Source: Blasia pusilla (lineage: Eukaryota > Marchantiophyta > Marchantiopsida > Blasiales). From it: a stretch of 64,000 nucleotides of DNA. Location: positions 36,952,001 to 37,016,000 of the forward strand of contig CM114271.1 of NCBI GenBank assembly GCA_050084515.1. Reading direction: 5' to 3'. Both the position numbers and the translations under genes were made by a program. The notes beneath the pieces were generated by a model. It worked only from the letters and a program-made list of their open reading frames with translations, ran no database searches and was not told where the DNA came from. Each line of letters starts with the position of its first letter. The stretch's first letter is position 1. This document shows positions 12,490 through 25,700 of the stretch, piece after piece.

Positions 12490-12524
12490 CTCTTGTGCCT
12501 CAGCACAAAGCTCAGGCACAAGAG
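12490..12524. repeat. Hairpin, 15 bp arms with one mismatch
   Basis: CTCTTGTGCCTCAGC, a five-base loop, then GCTCAGGCACAAGAG. It stands in a purine-rich GAGAG stretch. Function unknown. Confidence 0.6.
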
Positions 12525-12944
12525 AAAGATGAGAGTGAAAAGCTCTCGGGGCGTAGAGCTGCCGTGCACATAGAGCACGAAGGCCGTTGAGAGGGCAAGA
12601 GACGCGAGCGAGAGAGCAGGAAGATCTCTCCGAGAGAGAGGAAAGTTGAGAGGAGTAGGGAGTCGCCAGTGAGGAGGGCGAAAATGAGGTTGGCTCGGGG
12701 CTAGCCCGACCTCCTCATTCCCTGCTCAGAGCGGCGAATGCGCAGGAAGGCCGAGATCGGATGACCTGATCTCGGCCATCGTGATCGAACGGCTAATAGC
12801 AAGAGGCTCAGGGTGAGATTGGACCCTCCGATCTTGCAACCCTAGATCTAACGATTAGGGCTACATCTGCTTAGTGCTTCCCCATCTGGCTGACCTAGAT
12901 CGCACGTCGCAGATTGAAAAGATCTGACGATGCAAATGCTCCTT

Positions 12945-13290
12945 TACTTTTTTTACCCTTTTTCATTTTTTCCTAATTTTTTTTCCATGCTTTATGTTTT
13001 TCCCTTTTTTTTCTTCTTAATTTTTTACTCATTTTCCCATCTCTTTTCCCCATATTTACCTTTTCATTTCCTCTTCCCCTTCTAATTTTTTTCTCTCCTT
13101 TTTTACCCTTTTCTTAAATTTTCCTTTATTTCCCCTTTTAAAAATTTTACTCTACCCATAAAAATTTCTGTCAATTTTTTTTTCCATTTTTTCCTTCTCT
13201 TTTCCCCATCATTTCCTTCTTCTTTTTTTCCCTTTTTTTTTTCTCTTCTAATTTTTTCCCCACAAATTTCCCTTTTTAAAATTTTTACTC
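12945..13290. repeat. Pyrimidine-rich low-complexity tract
   Basis: About 350 bases of T/C-rich sequence with many TTTTCCC and TTCTTTT runs. The lysine-rich minus frame here is only its complement. Confidence 0.75.
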
Positions 13291-13899
13291 TACCACACAA
13301 AAAATTCTAACCAATTCTCTCTTCATGTGTATAGCAGATATCTTATGTGTCCACGAAATGGTTGGTGGGATGGAGAATTGTGCACTTCGTGATATCACAA
13401 ATTTACCTCTTAGCTTGCGGCGTGTAGAAGTACCTCCTATTCCAGTGATTCTAATATCACAACATATGATGCCCAAGTTTATGTAATCTCTTTTTGTCGC
13501 TATGCTTTAGTGAGGGTGTTGCATTGCAAAATTTTCTATGTATTTAACTATATGTTGGCCTTATTGTACAGACTTCCTCTTCTAGAAAATCCTACAGATT
13601 TAGGCAATTATCGAAAAGTACTACGCGTCGAGGCCCAAAAAATGAAATCGAGCAATTTGTGCTCAAAAGTTAGGAGATCAAAGAAAAAGATGATCATCTC
13701 CTCATCTCATTCAATCATCTCCCACATATGTTTTTCCTAGGTAGGACCCATATATTGATATATTTCTAATCCTTTCTAGCCTTTTTTTAGCCTACTCAAC
13801 CTAATTCGTGGTGTTTCAAACTAACTTTCTTGCATGCAAACTTGTTACACATACTTCTTATTCCATCAAATCCAATCTCTTTTCGTGACTTCTGAAAGG
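13291..13899. other. No gene recognised; possible N-terminal flank of the Helitron relic
   Basis: AT-rich sequence between the pyrimidine tract and the first recognisable Helitron helicase segment. Short frames such as 13510-13740 have no motif. Confidence 0.3.
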
Positions 13900-16060
13900 T
13901 ATTAGGTGGGGAGGCACAAAAACGAAATGACTTCTATGTGCCAAGACCTTAGCACTGAAAAAACCAAAACAAAAAAAATCTATCATAGAGATTACAAAAG
14001 AAGTAGGGAAGTTCAAGAAGGAAGGTGTCACAACCTCTGTGATAATCTACCCGCTATGCTAGACCAAATTTCTTCCTCCATGATTAATAATAAAACAAGG
14101 TATGTAGCTTCTCATGTTTTCTCTTTCATACATACGCTAATTCGAATGTTCCAATGAAATTTAGATGATAGAATTCTAACTTTTTGTTTGCAGGCCTCTG
14201 ATCCATGATGGGATTACAAATATTCCCAATGTAACATGTAACATTCTTATTGTGGAGGATATATGTGTACGTCAAGATGGTTAACCTATGAATAATGCTA
14301 TGGCTATTATGGAGGACATATATGTCCATATGATGACGACGTTATAAAAAATATCCCCACACTTCATGCATTTTAGGTATCTACTCATGTAACGCCTATA
14401 GTCGTCAAGCAAGTATCTTCTGCATGTCATGGATTAAATCTCCCAACGGAGAGTGCTCATTCACCGATTCATAATGTAACATGTACTATTCCTTCTATAG
14501 AGGATATATGTGTACCTCAAGATGGTCAACCTATGAATAATGCTACTCCTTTTATGAAGGAAATTTCTATTCAATACGAGCACGACGTTATCAATAATAT
14601 CCCAACTAAGTGTGCTCAATCACCAATTCATAATGTTAGACGAGTTTCAAGAGTCAACATGTCACTCAATGTTGCAAGAATTCGGAACTTGCAGGAGAGC
14701 GATGTAATGAGCTTAAGATTTCGAGGAAGTCTCAACCAAGTAATTAGTTGTCTCACTATTGGTTCTATGATAGAAATATGTCCTTCATTCTATGCTCTAC
14801 ATTGGAAGTGTGAAAAGATGAAAAGTACAAAGTATCATTCTTATCTTTTGGAATATGTTGAAATCATGGAAAATTACAACTCCCATTCTTAAGGTGTTTT
14901 CCTCCATTCTTGAAATTGTTCATTTTCTTTCACACACTATTCAAGGTGAAATTTATCTTAGCATTGGCCCATTGCATCTGATGAGGGGAGTAATCCCCAA
15001 TTTGCTCAAATAGACATCCATGATACTGAAAATGAATTGGAACCACCAATATTCCTTCTATAATGGATGGAGACATGGAAGGATTGAATGATTGCATAGA
15101 GGAAGAAAGAATCGATGATGAGATTCCTCAGGAGGGAAGGAGAAAAACTATTATTGCGCATGCGTTATAAATTGCATCTTTTTTACTTCAAACCCGTGTT
15201 GGTGCCGAGGATGAAATTCTTTTGCTTCGGTTTGGTCATCTTGCTCAAGAGTACATGGTTGATATTTATGCCACAATAGAGATGTAACGACTATCTTAGT
15301 TTCGCTTAAATCTAAAAGAGTTGTGAGTTGAATTATATCAAGGTCTAAGGCATGTCATGTATCAAAGTGTCAAAGATGTTGCAAGGTTTGGGAAGCGTAT
15401 TGTATTACCTTCTTCTTTTAGTCAAGGCCCCCGCCATATGCATCAAATTTATTAAGATACAATAGCCATTGTGAGGCACCTCGGGAAACACCTTGGATGA
15501 TAATCCTATGTTATGTACTCTCTTTGATTTTCATATAAATTTGGAGATCACGAATACAATTTTTGTTGTGAAATACTTATATAAATATGTATATAAGGGA
15601 TCAGATGTGATATCATTTGAGGTTTCAAATGCTGCATTGAAGAAAATGGTTTTCTGGTAAATCTGTTTGCATTTGCCATAATGTACTTATAAATTACGTA
15701 GATTTTCAAGCATCCATTTGATCATTGCAATGTTTGGTATATTAAGCAAATACCTTTAAGTTGTGATAGGTGAAGAAATGACGTTGATTGCGGTTGCTAC
15801 TTCATCATATTCGAGGCGCAACTACGTATAAATTCTTGAGAACTGTGTATGGAGTGTTGTATCTAATCTTTAAGGAGGTAATGATTTATATGGTGCTTCT
15901 TGAGGATGATAGGGAAGTGTTCTCATGTTTTGAAGAAGCATCTAAAATCCGCACAGGTCGTACACTCTGTCAAATCTTTGCTATTATTCTCAATCATAAC
16001 ACATCAACTTGACTTGCTCAACTATGGAGTCAATTTTTGATCCCACTCATAGAGTATATC
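13900..16060 (+). pseudogene. Decayed Helitron Rep/helicase (RepHel), internally deleted
   Basis: Several blocks typical of plant Helitron helicases appear in order on the plus strand, in changing frames with stops. LRFRGSLNQVISCLTIGSM then ALHWKCEK is near 14.72-14.82 kb. FAQIDIHDTENELE is near 15.00 kb and LAQEYMVDIYATIE near 15.25 kb. VARFGKRIVLPSSF, then PRHMHQIY and IAIVRHLGKH, fall at 15.37-15.49 kb. VKYLYKYVYKGSD is near 15.57 kb. Finally GATTYKFLRTVYGVLY, LLEDDREVFSCFEEA and TGRTLCQIFAIIL occur at 15.82-16.0 kb. Intact proteins carry the Rep nuclease (HUH motif and catalytic tyrosine) between the LGK and KYLYKY blocks; here those blocks are only about 80 bases apart, so the nuclease has been deleted. 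The helicase C-terminal half is also absent. The relic could not move itself. It shows that autonomous Helitrons once existed in this genome, consistent with the Helitron-like ends around it. Confidence 0.8.
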
Positions 16061-17049
16061 TTATATGAACTATGTTAGGTAATTACTTATCCTATTTTGA
16101 ATGTAAAAAATTCATATGAAATATTTGGCTATTTATGTATGAAAATCGCCATACCAAAGACAACGCCTCCCTCAGTATTGTCGCAAGTTTAGTCAAGAAC
16201 TCGAATTGAACAATTTGGGAGGACTATGGAGGAGGACTATGGCGGAGGAGATGGAGGGACGATTAGAATTTTGCTTGTAACTATTTCCATTGTGATCTGA
16301 TCTTTTCAATCTAAGGCCCAGCGTATTCATCTTCTCAAGCTTGAACTTTGGGGTCTTCTTTTTTCCACTTAAGATGGATTTTTCCAAAGTTCTTGGGATC
16401 TTTGGACCTCCTTCTCTCCTAAATGTGCTTATAGATTTCTAAACACATTTTCACATATAGCGCTCTTCTTATAGAGTGATATCGGGTTACCATCGGTTTA
16501 AGGGATTCCTCTTGCTTTTCTCGATCTTTTGATACGGGCTAGGCCCAACATTACGCACTCATTCCCTCATAGCAATCATCGCAAGGTGACTCACTTTCTC
16601 CTCACATCCTCTTTTTTGGTATTTCCAAAAACTTTTCATAACTTTCTCATGGATTGTCGGTTTTGGACGTGTTGGATCTTGTTTTGATCATCTTGGCGAG
16701 CTTCTTTTCATACCAAGTAGGTTTTTCTAGTTTTTCTTCCTTCTCTGTAGGTGCCTATTTTTGTGTACGGGTTTGTTTTAGGTCAATTCCTCTCAAACAT
16801 CTTCCTTGCTCTTTTAACTCTTTACCTTACTGTTTCGCCCCTACATACGTTTGCTACCTCCTTAAGGACATTAGAAATTCATATTCTTGAGCCACTTCTT
16901 CCAATCCCATATAGATCACTTTTCTTCTTCAATTTATTTTTATATTTCTTAAATTAACTTTCAATCATAAATTCGTTATTGCCTAATCTTATTCTCTCCA
17001 TCTAAATTTCTTTCGGACGAATTAGACTACCTTTTTTTTATTCGTTATC
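16061..17049. other. Spacer between the Helitron relic and the retroelement
   Basis: No gene recognised. Two overlapping short plus frames (16654-16957) are hydrophobic because the DNA is T-rich. The sequence may hold the 5' part of the retroelement that follows. Confidence 0.3.
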
Positions 17050-20000
17050 CTCATGCTTTTCTCCAAACAACGTTTTATATGTCTTCCCTTGTCTTTGATG
17101 ACTTGCCTACCTTTGCTTCTATGGCATTAGAGATGGAGTTGGATTCCCCATTTACTTGCTTCTCTGGTTTTACACGCCCTCCTACAACCGTAACGTCTCC
17201 CCCTAGTTCACCTCTTCATCGTAGATCTCGCTATTTTCCTCCAGATACTAATGCATCTATTACACTCGCTACATTTCTTCCATATTCTCCTCTTCTCCCC
17301 TCTTCTTCTCGTCCTATTGAGCCTAATCTTGATCCATTATTACCGAATCCTACTACTTTTCCATCCTCACATATCTAAATTGTGCCCTTGCTTCCAACTC
17401 CCATCTATTCTACCCTTATCTCCCGTCTTCCTTCTCCTCCTTCCCCAACCTACTTACCCCCTCATCATTGTCCATCGCTATCTCTTGCACCTCCCACCTC
17501 TTCTCCTTGTAACCCTTATACTTCTGCATTTGTATCAAAGATTCGTTGCATACCTTGTGGGTAAGGATTTTACTCCTAGTGGGATCAAAAGACAACAATT
17601 GTACTCTCGATCCATGCATGGGCCTTCAATCCCTAACCGCAAACCACCTCCTACTGCACTGCCCACAACAACTGCTTGGATCTGGTTAAGCCAAATTGAT
17701 CTCCTTCGCTCTTTCCATCCAAGTCTCCCTCGTCCTTGACTCTACACTTGCATTCCTATTGCTCTTCGCCCCATCACCCAACAAGATTTGCTTTTCCCAT
17801 GAGAAAGGTTAGCGCTTGATCCCAAAGATATCAATGATTGGTATCTCTTATTCTCTTCCCACATTGGGTTTTCGTCCTTCCTCTAAGGGGTGGTGCGACG
17901 GGTCATCGTGAAACCCCACACTATTCAATGTTTTATATTTGGGGATTGGGAGTATCTTTAGAATAAGCATGTTCTTTGAGCAGAGGCCTTAGCTGCTGCT
18001 CATCCCACTCAACATGCCAATCATGGGAGGCCTTCAATACAACACCGCTTTTGACTCAGTCTACTTTTGGGGCAGGTTGGTGAGTTTTCATGTGCGGCTC
18101 GAGCATTGGGTCCTCTCTCTCCGACAGTTCCAAGTGCAGACACACTTGCTCTCTTAGAAGCTCTTCATCCTCCTTCAAGTGGTGATGCACCACCTTTTGT
18201 GGAAGACTATACAACTGATCTTGACTTGGAGGTTTTCACAAGAGATTTTCTTCATACTCCTCGCTTATCAGCAAGCGCGCTATCAAGGATGGTTTTTTAG
18301 AATATCCACGATTGCTTTATCCCGGCAGATTCAGCAAGTGGCTTTGTCTCTCTATATAAGGTGTGAGCACGTATTGTGGCACGTCGTCTCCCATTCTCTA
18401 TCTCTAGGCTCTTAGGGGCTTGTCGTTTGTTGGATATGGATAAGCCTCCTTCAGGTGTCCACCCTTTGGCCATTCGAGAGGTTTTATACCGCTTGGTTAG
18501 TCAATCCCTATGCTTGCAATTTCGTCCCCACTTTAGTGCCCACTTACTTCCTCATCAATTTGGAGTGGCAACTCCTAGTGGTTGTGAGGTTGTGGTGCAT
18601 GGGATTCGCTCTACTCTTGATATTCATCCAGAATGGATAGCAATTCAACTTGATGTGGCTAACGCATTCGATTCAGTTCCTCGTGCGGCCATCTTTGAAG
18701 AGTTACATTGTGCAAGAGGACAACTTGGGAGTCTCATTCCATTTGTTTGCTCCTTCTATGCTTATGATACGCCCATTATCTATTCTCATCATGCTACTTC
18801 CGAGGAATATAGTATTCTCCAATCGGCTTGGGGCACGCATCAAGCTGATCCCATGGATGGCCCCTCTTTGCCATTGCCTATTTTCGTGCCCTCTGAGCAT
18901 CAGCACAAGCATTTCCATCTTCTCTTTTTCCTTCTATCGTTGATGACACTCACATTATAGATCCTCTTTCTAAAGTGGTTCCTAGTTCAACCCATTTTTG
19001 GAGCAACTCTCTTTCTTAAACCTTAAAGTCCAATCTAGTAAATGTGGAGTATGGTCTCCTTCATGCCTTCCCTTAACATTCACCCCGCCTACTCTTCATT
19101 TTCCCATATGCATTGAAGGGGTTAGGATTCTTGGGGTTCTAATTGGCTTCATCGACTATCTCAAAGTTCTTGGATGAGGCTCTTTTGAAAGACGTGGAAT
19201 GACTTCATTTGTTACCTCATGTAGGGGATCCCCAAGTAGCTTATGGGATTCTCTCCCAATTTTTTCTAGGACATCCTTCCTACCTTCTTCGCACTTGTCC
19301 TCCCACTTCAAGGTTCTTACATCGGTTGGCCTCTTTTGACGCTTCTATCTTGGCAACTTTTGGTCAACTTCTTGGCCCGAATGCATTTGAGGGTGAGGAT
19401 GCTGTCTTGGCTTCACGAGAAGCTATCTTGCCTATTTCATTTGGAGGGGTAGGACTTTCCTCCACAGTCGCATCTGCTCCCGCAACCTTTTTGGGGAGTT
19501 GGGCGTTGGTAGCACCGATTATGGCTTCAAGGTTTCTCCAAGTAAATGCACCTATCTTGATGGATCATATCGCCCATGCAGAGGACGGGGACCAGTTATT
19601 TCAACAACAAGTGAGATTTTCCCGAGCTCTTTTTCCTCTTGCTACACAAGCAATTCTACCCCCTTTCAGTCAATTGATTACGGAAGTGGTTGATCGACTT
19701 CAAGAGGATATCTCCGAGAATTTGCATCAGATCAACTTTTCCAGCATTCTCTCTAAGGCATCCTTTGATGCTTATCAAGCTCGTCTGCGTTCACGTGCAA
19801 GTACCGAAGCGCGGATGTGGCTTACTACAAATCCTCTTATTCTTCCATTTCGTCTTGCTCGAAGTATATTCTCGACAATTTTACGGTTACACCTTGGACT
19901 TCCCCATCCTTCTGTATTAAGTGTGCCGAATTGTATATGCGGGGATCCCATTGATGCCAAGGGCATCCATATTCTCTGATGTGCACATATTGGAGAACAA

Positions 20001-20655
20001 ACGGCCACACATGATGTGATTAAAGAGGCGGTAGCATCGGTGGCTCGTACTACAGGATACACTGTTGGGCAAGAGCATCTCCACGTCCTACCTTCAACCA
20101 CACAAGCAACCTCTCGTCGAAGAATTTATTTTGTTATTTCTCGAGGTGGATTCTAGACACTAGGTGATGTGGTGGTTGCTGATCCAACACGTTCTGACTT
20201 GGTGTGTCGAGCTACACATACCAAAGGTTCGGCGACCGAAGTTGCAGTAAGAATCGAAGAGTTTAGCTATGCTATGAGACATACGACTGATGGATTTATT
20301 TTGCAGTGGAAGTATTCGATCATTTACGTGTGTCTTTTGATACTTTCCTCAAAACTTGTGCTCACCACTCCCTTGAGAATCATCACCTTGATCCTTCCCG
20401 TAGTCCTTCTCACTCTGTAGTTACTACTCATTTTCGAGAATGCATCTCAGTGGCCTTACAACATGCACAAGCCTTGGCATTGATACATCGTGCGGAGGTG
20501 GTGGGTGGAGGGTCGCTCGCCTTGTCGTCTGTTCACGTCTCACCAACCACTAATGTCCTTGTCATATTTGTTTCACGCTATCAATGGCGAAACTCATTGA
20601 ACATTATTTCCTTTTCTTATCCTCTTTTTAAGATCATATTTGTAATGAAATGATT
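17050..20655 (+). pseudogene. Non-LTR retroelement with R2-like domain order, heavily mutated
   Basis: A proline/serine-rich leader (17079-17378) precedes a decayed C2H2 finger (RCIPCG, then KDFTPSGIKRQQ) near 17.54 kb. A WYLLF...GDWEYL block follows near 17.85-17.95 kb. The reverse transcriptase lies in the 18376-18960 frame, with IAIQLDVANAFDSVPRAAIF holding the first catalytic Asp. A shifted frame carries IVDDTHII near 18.94 kb, the F/YADD motif with its first residues changed. A 256-codon frame (19209-19979) holds the thumb and connector and ends at a CCHC-like CICGDPIDAKGIHIL. Beyond a stop come RRRIYFVISRGG and GDVVVADPTR, which look like the core of a restriction-like endonuclease, then EVFDHLRVSFDTFL. 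Many stops and frameshifts show it is dead. It shares its N-terminal blocks with the copy at 1-844. The endonuclease call is an inference from residue pattern. Confidence 0.7.
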
Positions 20656-22754
20656 ATCTAATATCTAAGCTCATGATTCGAAGGTTAGTTCAAAACAACC
20701 TTACCATCCCAACTGGATCGAATCAAGTATGCACGTTGGATCTTTGTAGTTCGAACAGATGTGCGACTTTTTCACCGGAGATTGGTTATGTCTATTGCGC
20801 AGCCCATTGTATGTACTTACTACTCTGATTGGTGCGTCGCAGTTTCGTTGCTGTTGCGTAGCGTATCCGCCGACATCGCCGGTCGACCTGAAGGCGTATT
20901 CGTCTGGACCGTACTGCTGCTGGAAGATTGCGCCAACTGCTGCCGAGATGGTGGTGAAGAGGGTGCTGCTGGAGCGCAGGTGGTGGAGAACGAGGAGTTA
21001 TTGGAGTGCCGGGAGGAAGAGGGTGGCGCCGCAGGATCAGGAAACTGACACCGAGATTCCCGAGTTGTTATGTTTCCCAGGTGGAGAAAAGAGTCAGGGT
21101 TGAGAGGGCTGCTTCGGAGGGAACACACGAAGGCACGAGAATTGATGGCACAGAGTTGCGTGACGTTGTTTCGATCTTGAGAGCGGGAATCGAGAGAATC
21201 CCGCCCTCATGCCGTGGACCGATTTGCGTCCGAATTTGCCATGTTTCTCGGTGTTTAACATGAACAACCGCTGTCGCCAACGCTCATCGTGCCTTCGATA
21301 GTTCAGCGCGAGGGAAAATCCGTACACGCACTTCTTTCTTGCGGACTTGGCGTCGGTGACACTGCTCCGCCGCCGCGCAGCTTAAGGTACAACTGTGAAA
21401 TCGTGCAACAACAATCTCAGGTATGAGGTCGATGTTGAGGACCAATCTCGTAAGCCTCGTCCAGACAGGCAGGCGAATTCGTACTCCATGTTCAAATTCA
21501 AAACACCCGAGGAGGATCGACTGAACAGTCACAAAGAATCAGATGAAACCCCGACCTCAACAGACGATGAAGGACTCGCACATGCGAAACAGTAGACGAC
21601 CACTTCGCGACAATATCTAACCGATAGGGAACAAGAAGAGTGTCCCTCCATGGAGTAATGGGAGAGATAGCTCATCAACTCTTTCATGTGAAGGTTGCTA
21701 CTGCCTATTTTGGTAGGTAGCTATGTCACCTCCAAACTTATTCCGTTATCTATCTTGACCTACGAGTGGTCACGGGGCATGGAAGCCACCACAAGAATGG
21801 ACCTACAATATTGACAGCAAAATTGATTATCTTGTACAGTTGTTGAAGTTCTGTCTGCACACGACATGAGGCTCCTCCTATCTTCAAATCGGATGTATAA
21901 ATTTGGGGAACTGCACGGGTTTACTTCCTACCCAGCAGACCAATCCACGTTGATGCTTGATTCTTCCCCTCCTGCTCCCAAAACGACTAAAATTTGTTGG
22001 CTTATATTTTAACCAGAGGCGGTGACTTTCTCTCTTGTGTCCGGACCTCCGTCGTTCTGCTCACGTCAACAATCCGCATTTTGGGACCAATTCCGAATTT
22101 GCCATATCACGTTTGGGTCCCATGACTTGGTTTCTTTGCCCACCAAACTGCACAAAGTACAGGAGATTGGCATATTAAAGCACACTAATCTGATAACACT
22201 GTCAACTAGCTTGATGATTTTTTGCTCTATTCGTCACCGGTCAAAGAGTGCAAAAAAACTGATCATGATAGCTCCAAGCACATATTTAACAATAGAAGCA
22301 CTAGATTGGACGATGAACGTAGAGTCACCTGCGTCACGTCTTGTCCAAAACGTTCATGGTTAACCTGTGTCCACAAATCTGTGCCTGAATACCAGCAGAT
22401 GTATTTCTAACTATGACCACCTATTCGTACAAAACTTCTTAACCTTCTCAGTGGCAACAATAATTCTGGATGTATGAAATACGCATTTTTTACCTACTAA
22501 AATTGTACTTCCACAGGAGGGGATGTTTCATTCAAGACTCAGCAATCCTGGGACATCACCAACAGCCACTTGACAAGAGTGAGATTGATGACTAGAGTAC
22601 ACATTATGCTTCCCAAATATGATGAAATATACATACTTAGTTGCATAACCATAAACCAGTTGGGAACAATCCTCTCTATCTGAGTTTGAACGTCAAGTAA
22701 TTTGGATCAATCAATCCACACATGAGATCTCACCAGTGTCCCAGACAACTACTT
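20656..22754. other. Intergenic region downstream of VPS8, no gene recognised
   Basis: Positions 20740-21600 are GC-richer and open in several frames on both strands (for example 20820-21128 minus, proline/serine-rich), with no recognisable domain. The right-hand part contains the 3' untranslated region of VPS8, whose stop is at 22755. Confidence 0.35.
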
Positions 22755-25700
22755 CTATCTTGTGCGGGACTTCAGTTTCCGTTGAGTGCTCAGCCAGGTG
22801 TCTTTTGAGCTTGTCGGCAAGGACGGTGGGATCTTCTTGCCTCTCCCCGTAGCAGAACCACCGGTTCTTGAAGTAAGTAGTCGCTGATGATATGAATAGG
22901 CCGGTGCAAGACTTAAGTGGAGTGATGGACCGAGTTCATTTAAACCTGTTCCTCTCTCCAGTTGTTTAAGTAGCTCCAACTGCATGAAACACCAGACATC
23001 ACTTACAATAGATTCCTCCTACTTGAATGCTTTTTGGTTCTCAACTCAACAAGATATAGACTAACATGCAACTTTTAATTTAGGATCTCCAGAGTACATG
23101 AAATGATCAGTACAGAGTTACAATGCGTTTGACCCAGTACGAACACTAGATATGGAAGCAAGAAACCAAAATACACAAAACGACTTGGAATCACTTCGCA
23201 GACAGAAAATCTACACCAGGCTCCCAAAAAAGATGCTTCTTTAAATGCCCGGTAGAAGATTCATAATTTCTCAGCAGAAGAAACTCTCCTGACATGTCTT
23301 TAATTTAGAGAAAGGGACCTTTTTGTTCTGCAGAAGATGATACTATTTAAGGTGGGTAAATCTTTAGAAAACGGAGTCCAATGAATGTTCAGCAACACAA
23401 CAATGACATAAGGAAGAAGTCCTACATTCTAACTTTCAATTATGCCAATTGCTTTTCATAACCATTGAAGTGACAACAGCAACCCATCATTTGTTACAAG
23501 GATACAATTTTCGAGGGTCATAACTTATAAAATGATGATGATGGGAGCCAGCTTCTAGTCACATCAGCAGAGCATTATGACATATGATGGTCAGGAGGGA
23601 TTTTGAACGCACCCGTGATTTTCCAAACATCCCGTTTGTTGTTCTGTGCATGCGTTGTGTCCTTGAAAAGTCGGCTGAGTTGTGCCTGCTTGCATTTCTG
23701 GATTTGATCTCTACTCCACTTTTTTTCAATAAATTGGAATCCTTTCCATTCAAAGCAAGATCTAGAGTTTTTGTTCCATATGAGCAGATCGGACAAACAG
23801 TGGCAGTACTGCTTGTTCTTGATCCAGAGTCAGTGTCCACACAATCAAAGTGGGTAGCATGACCACAAGGAAATATCCGGACCTTCAATCCATGTTCATC
23901 GACAGAAGATGACGAGGATTCCTCATCAACTTTTGCTTTCTGTCTATCATTATTACTAGTAGAGCTGGAGCTTCTCTCGTTAGACCCTCCAGCTGCTTGC
24001 TTTGAAAGAGATGTATCAACAGGTTTATCAAGAGGAAGACTGCAGACGGAGCAGATGGAACCCAAGGGAGTAAAAGCATGAGTGCAGCTACGTCTGAGTG
24101 CGCTGATGTTTTCAAAAGTGTCATCCTCAATTAGTTGCTTTGCTGTTCCCTATGCCAAGTCATGGGAAAAGTTAGCTAGAATACAGTGGAAGAGAGAACA
24201 GTAACAATGAACAGGAATTCACTGAGACATAAGATGTGAGTTACTTACAAGAATTGCTCGCTCATAGCCATAAGCACTCAGCATGTCTAGAATTGTTGCC
24301 TTGAAGTCACCAAACTCATGGCCTCCATGATCCTGAAGAATCTTACCCATGGTTACAGAGATTGGCACGTATCCCATCATTCCATTCACTATGTCCCCAA
24401 TAAAGCGGACCAGAACTTTCCTGAAAAACTTGGTGGCCAGATCACTTCCCAACACCTTCCATCTTGGGGAGTTTCTGCTTGGTACCCTATCCTTCTGTAA
24501 ATGACTTCTATTTTCACCAATTGTATTATGCCAATCGCTCATACTGGAGCTCCTATATTGCATATTGAGGTCTTGAAGAGGCTCCACAAATCTGGAACCA
24601 ATCATACACAAGATACAAGTAAGCATACCCATGGATGTCAACGACTCCATATCTCTTTGACAGAACCTGGTTCCTTGTCTGCTAAATTCAATACACATAC
24701 AAGGTGGTGTGGTGTAGAAATGAACACCTGTCAAGGAGTCGAAACCATAATTCTTCTGATTCTTTGGTTCCAAGTCGGAAAGTGTTGCGCTGGCAAAGAG
24801 CAACTGCAACCTTCAAAATATCATGTGCTGTTGCTACCTGTTCATGAAGAAATATACTCGCATCAGTACAAGACTCATTTACATACACGTGAATCCAACT
24901 CTGGCAACTACAGTCCTAATACTAGTAGCAAAAAAGGAAATCCATCCATTGTTAATTCATGCAGGGATGCAGGGTTTGGCAGAAGAGTTATGATATCTTC
25001 TGCCGATACTTGTGGAATCAGAGCGGTAAATTATTTTTACAATGGATCACACTTAAGCTTGAGAGTGACTAAACCTTATTGTCTGTTCATGTTCATCCAC
25101 CAGTTGAGGTTGTCTCTGACAAGCTCAACTCTTGAACAGGAGATTAAAACCAGATGTGTATCACCACCAGTAGGGAGTGAGAATCATTCTAGATCAACAC
25201 AGAAGTAACACATAGCTATTAAATTGATCATACCTCTGCTGAATCGAGAAACTCATCATCAGACATCTTCTGAAGGTTTTTCTTCAATGACATAGAAACA
25301 GAGAGCCGTGCAATAGTCTGATCCATTGCTCGTACGACTGAATGGATATCTGCTAGTACCAGTGACAAGGCACTGGCCACATCACCAACCCGTTCTAACA
25401 AGAAGGCAGCTGCATCAGTAACACCGTACTCTTGGCACAGTCTGAGACAGTGTTCCAACCTGTAATTTTCATACCTCTCCAGGAACGTGAGCACAGATTT
25501 GGGTTCAAAGCGGCATAGCAGCTGCAAATCCAACAAGTCAGCAACAAATCAAGTCCCATCGGCAGTGCAAGTAACAGAGATGAATCATATATTCAACTTG
25601 TAAACTACTGACCAACAATCATGTACGTTCTCAGAACCCTTGGTTCCACCAATCACCCTGATAAAAATTGGTGTACACAAATGTTGAAGGTGAGTAACCA

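Larger units (their letters stand above)
10346..12944. other. Gene-free stretch, possibly Helitron interior plus LTR-like debris
   Basis: Around 10570-10640 a TATTTAAAG motif followed by GAGATTCATGTAA looks like a retrotransposon LTR promoter, but I found no partner LTR. A large imperfect inverted repeat at 11.3-11.5 kb and a hairpin at 12.5 kb are listed separately. Open frames at 11072-11780 on both strands are shadows of the GC-rich inverted repeat. Confidence 0.35.

Noticed and set aside
13103-13300. Lysine-rich minus frame as a small basic protein
   Set aside because: It is the complement of a pyrimidine tract.
23559-23612. VPS8 ending at the stop at 23559 by reading through exon 16
   Set aside because: A donor CGG|GTGCGT at 23613 joins in frame to an acceptor at 22980, giving a C-terminal exon resembling the plant VPS8 tail. 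The read-through tail has no family resemblance. Both could occur as isoforms.
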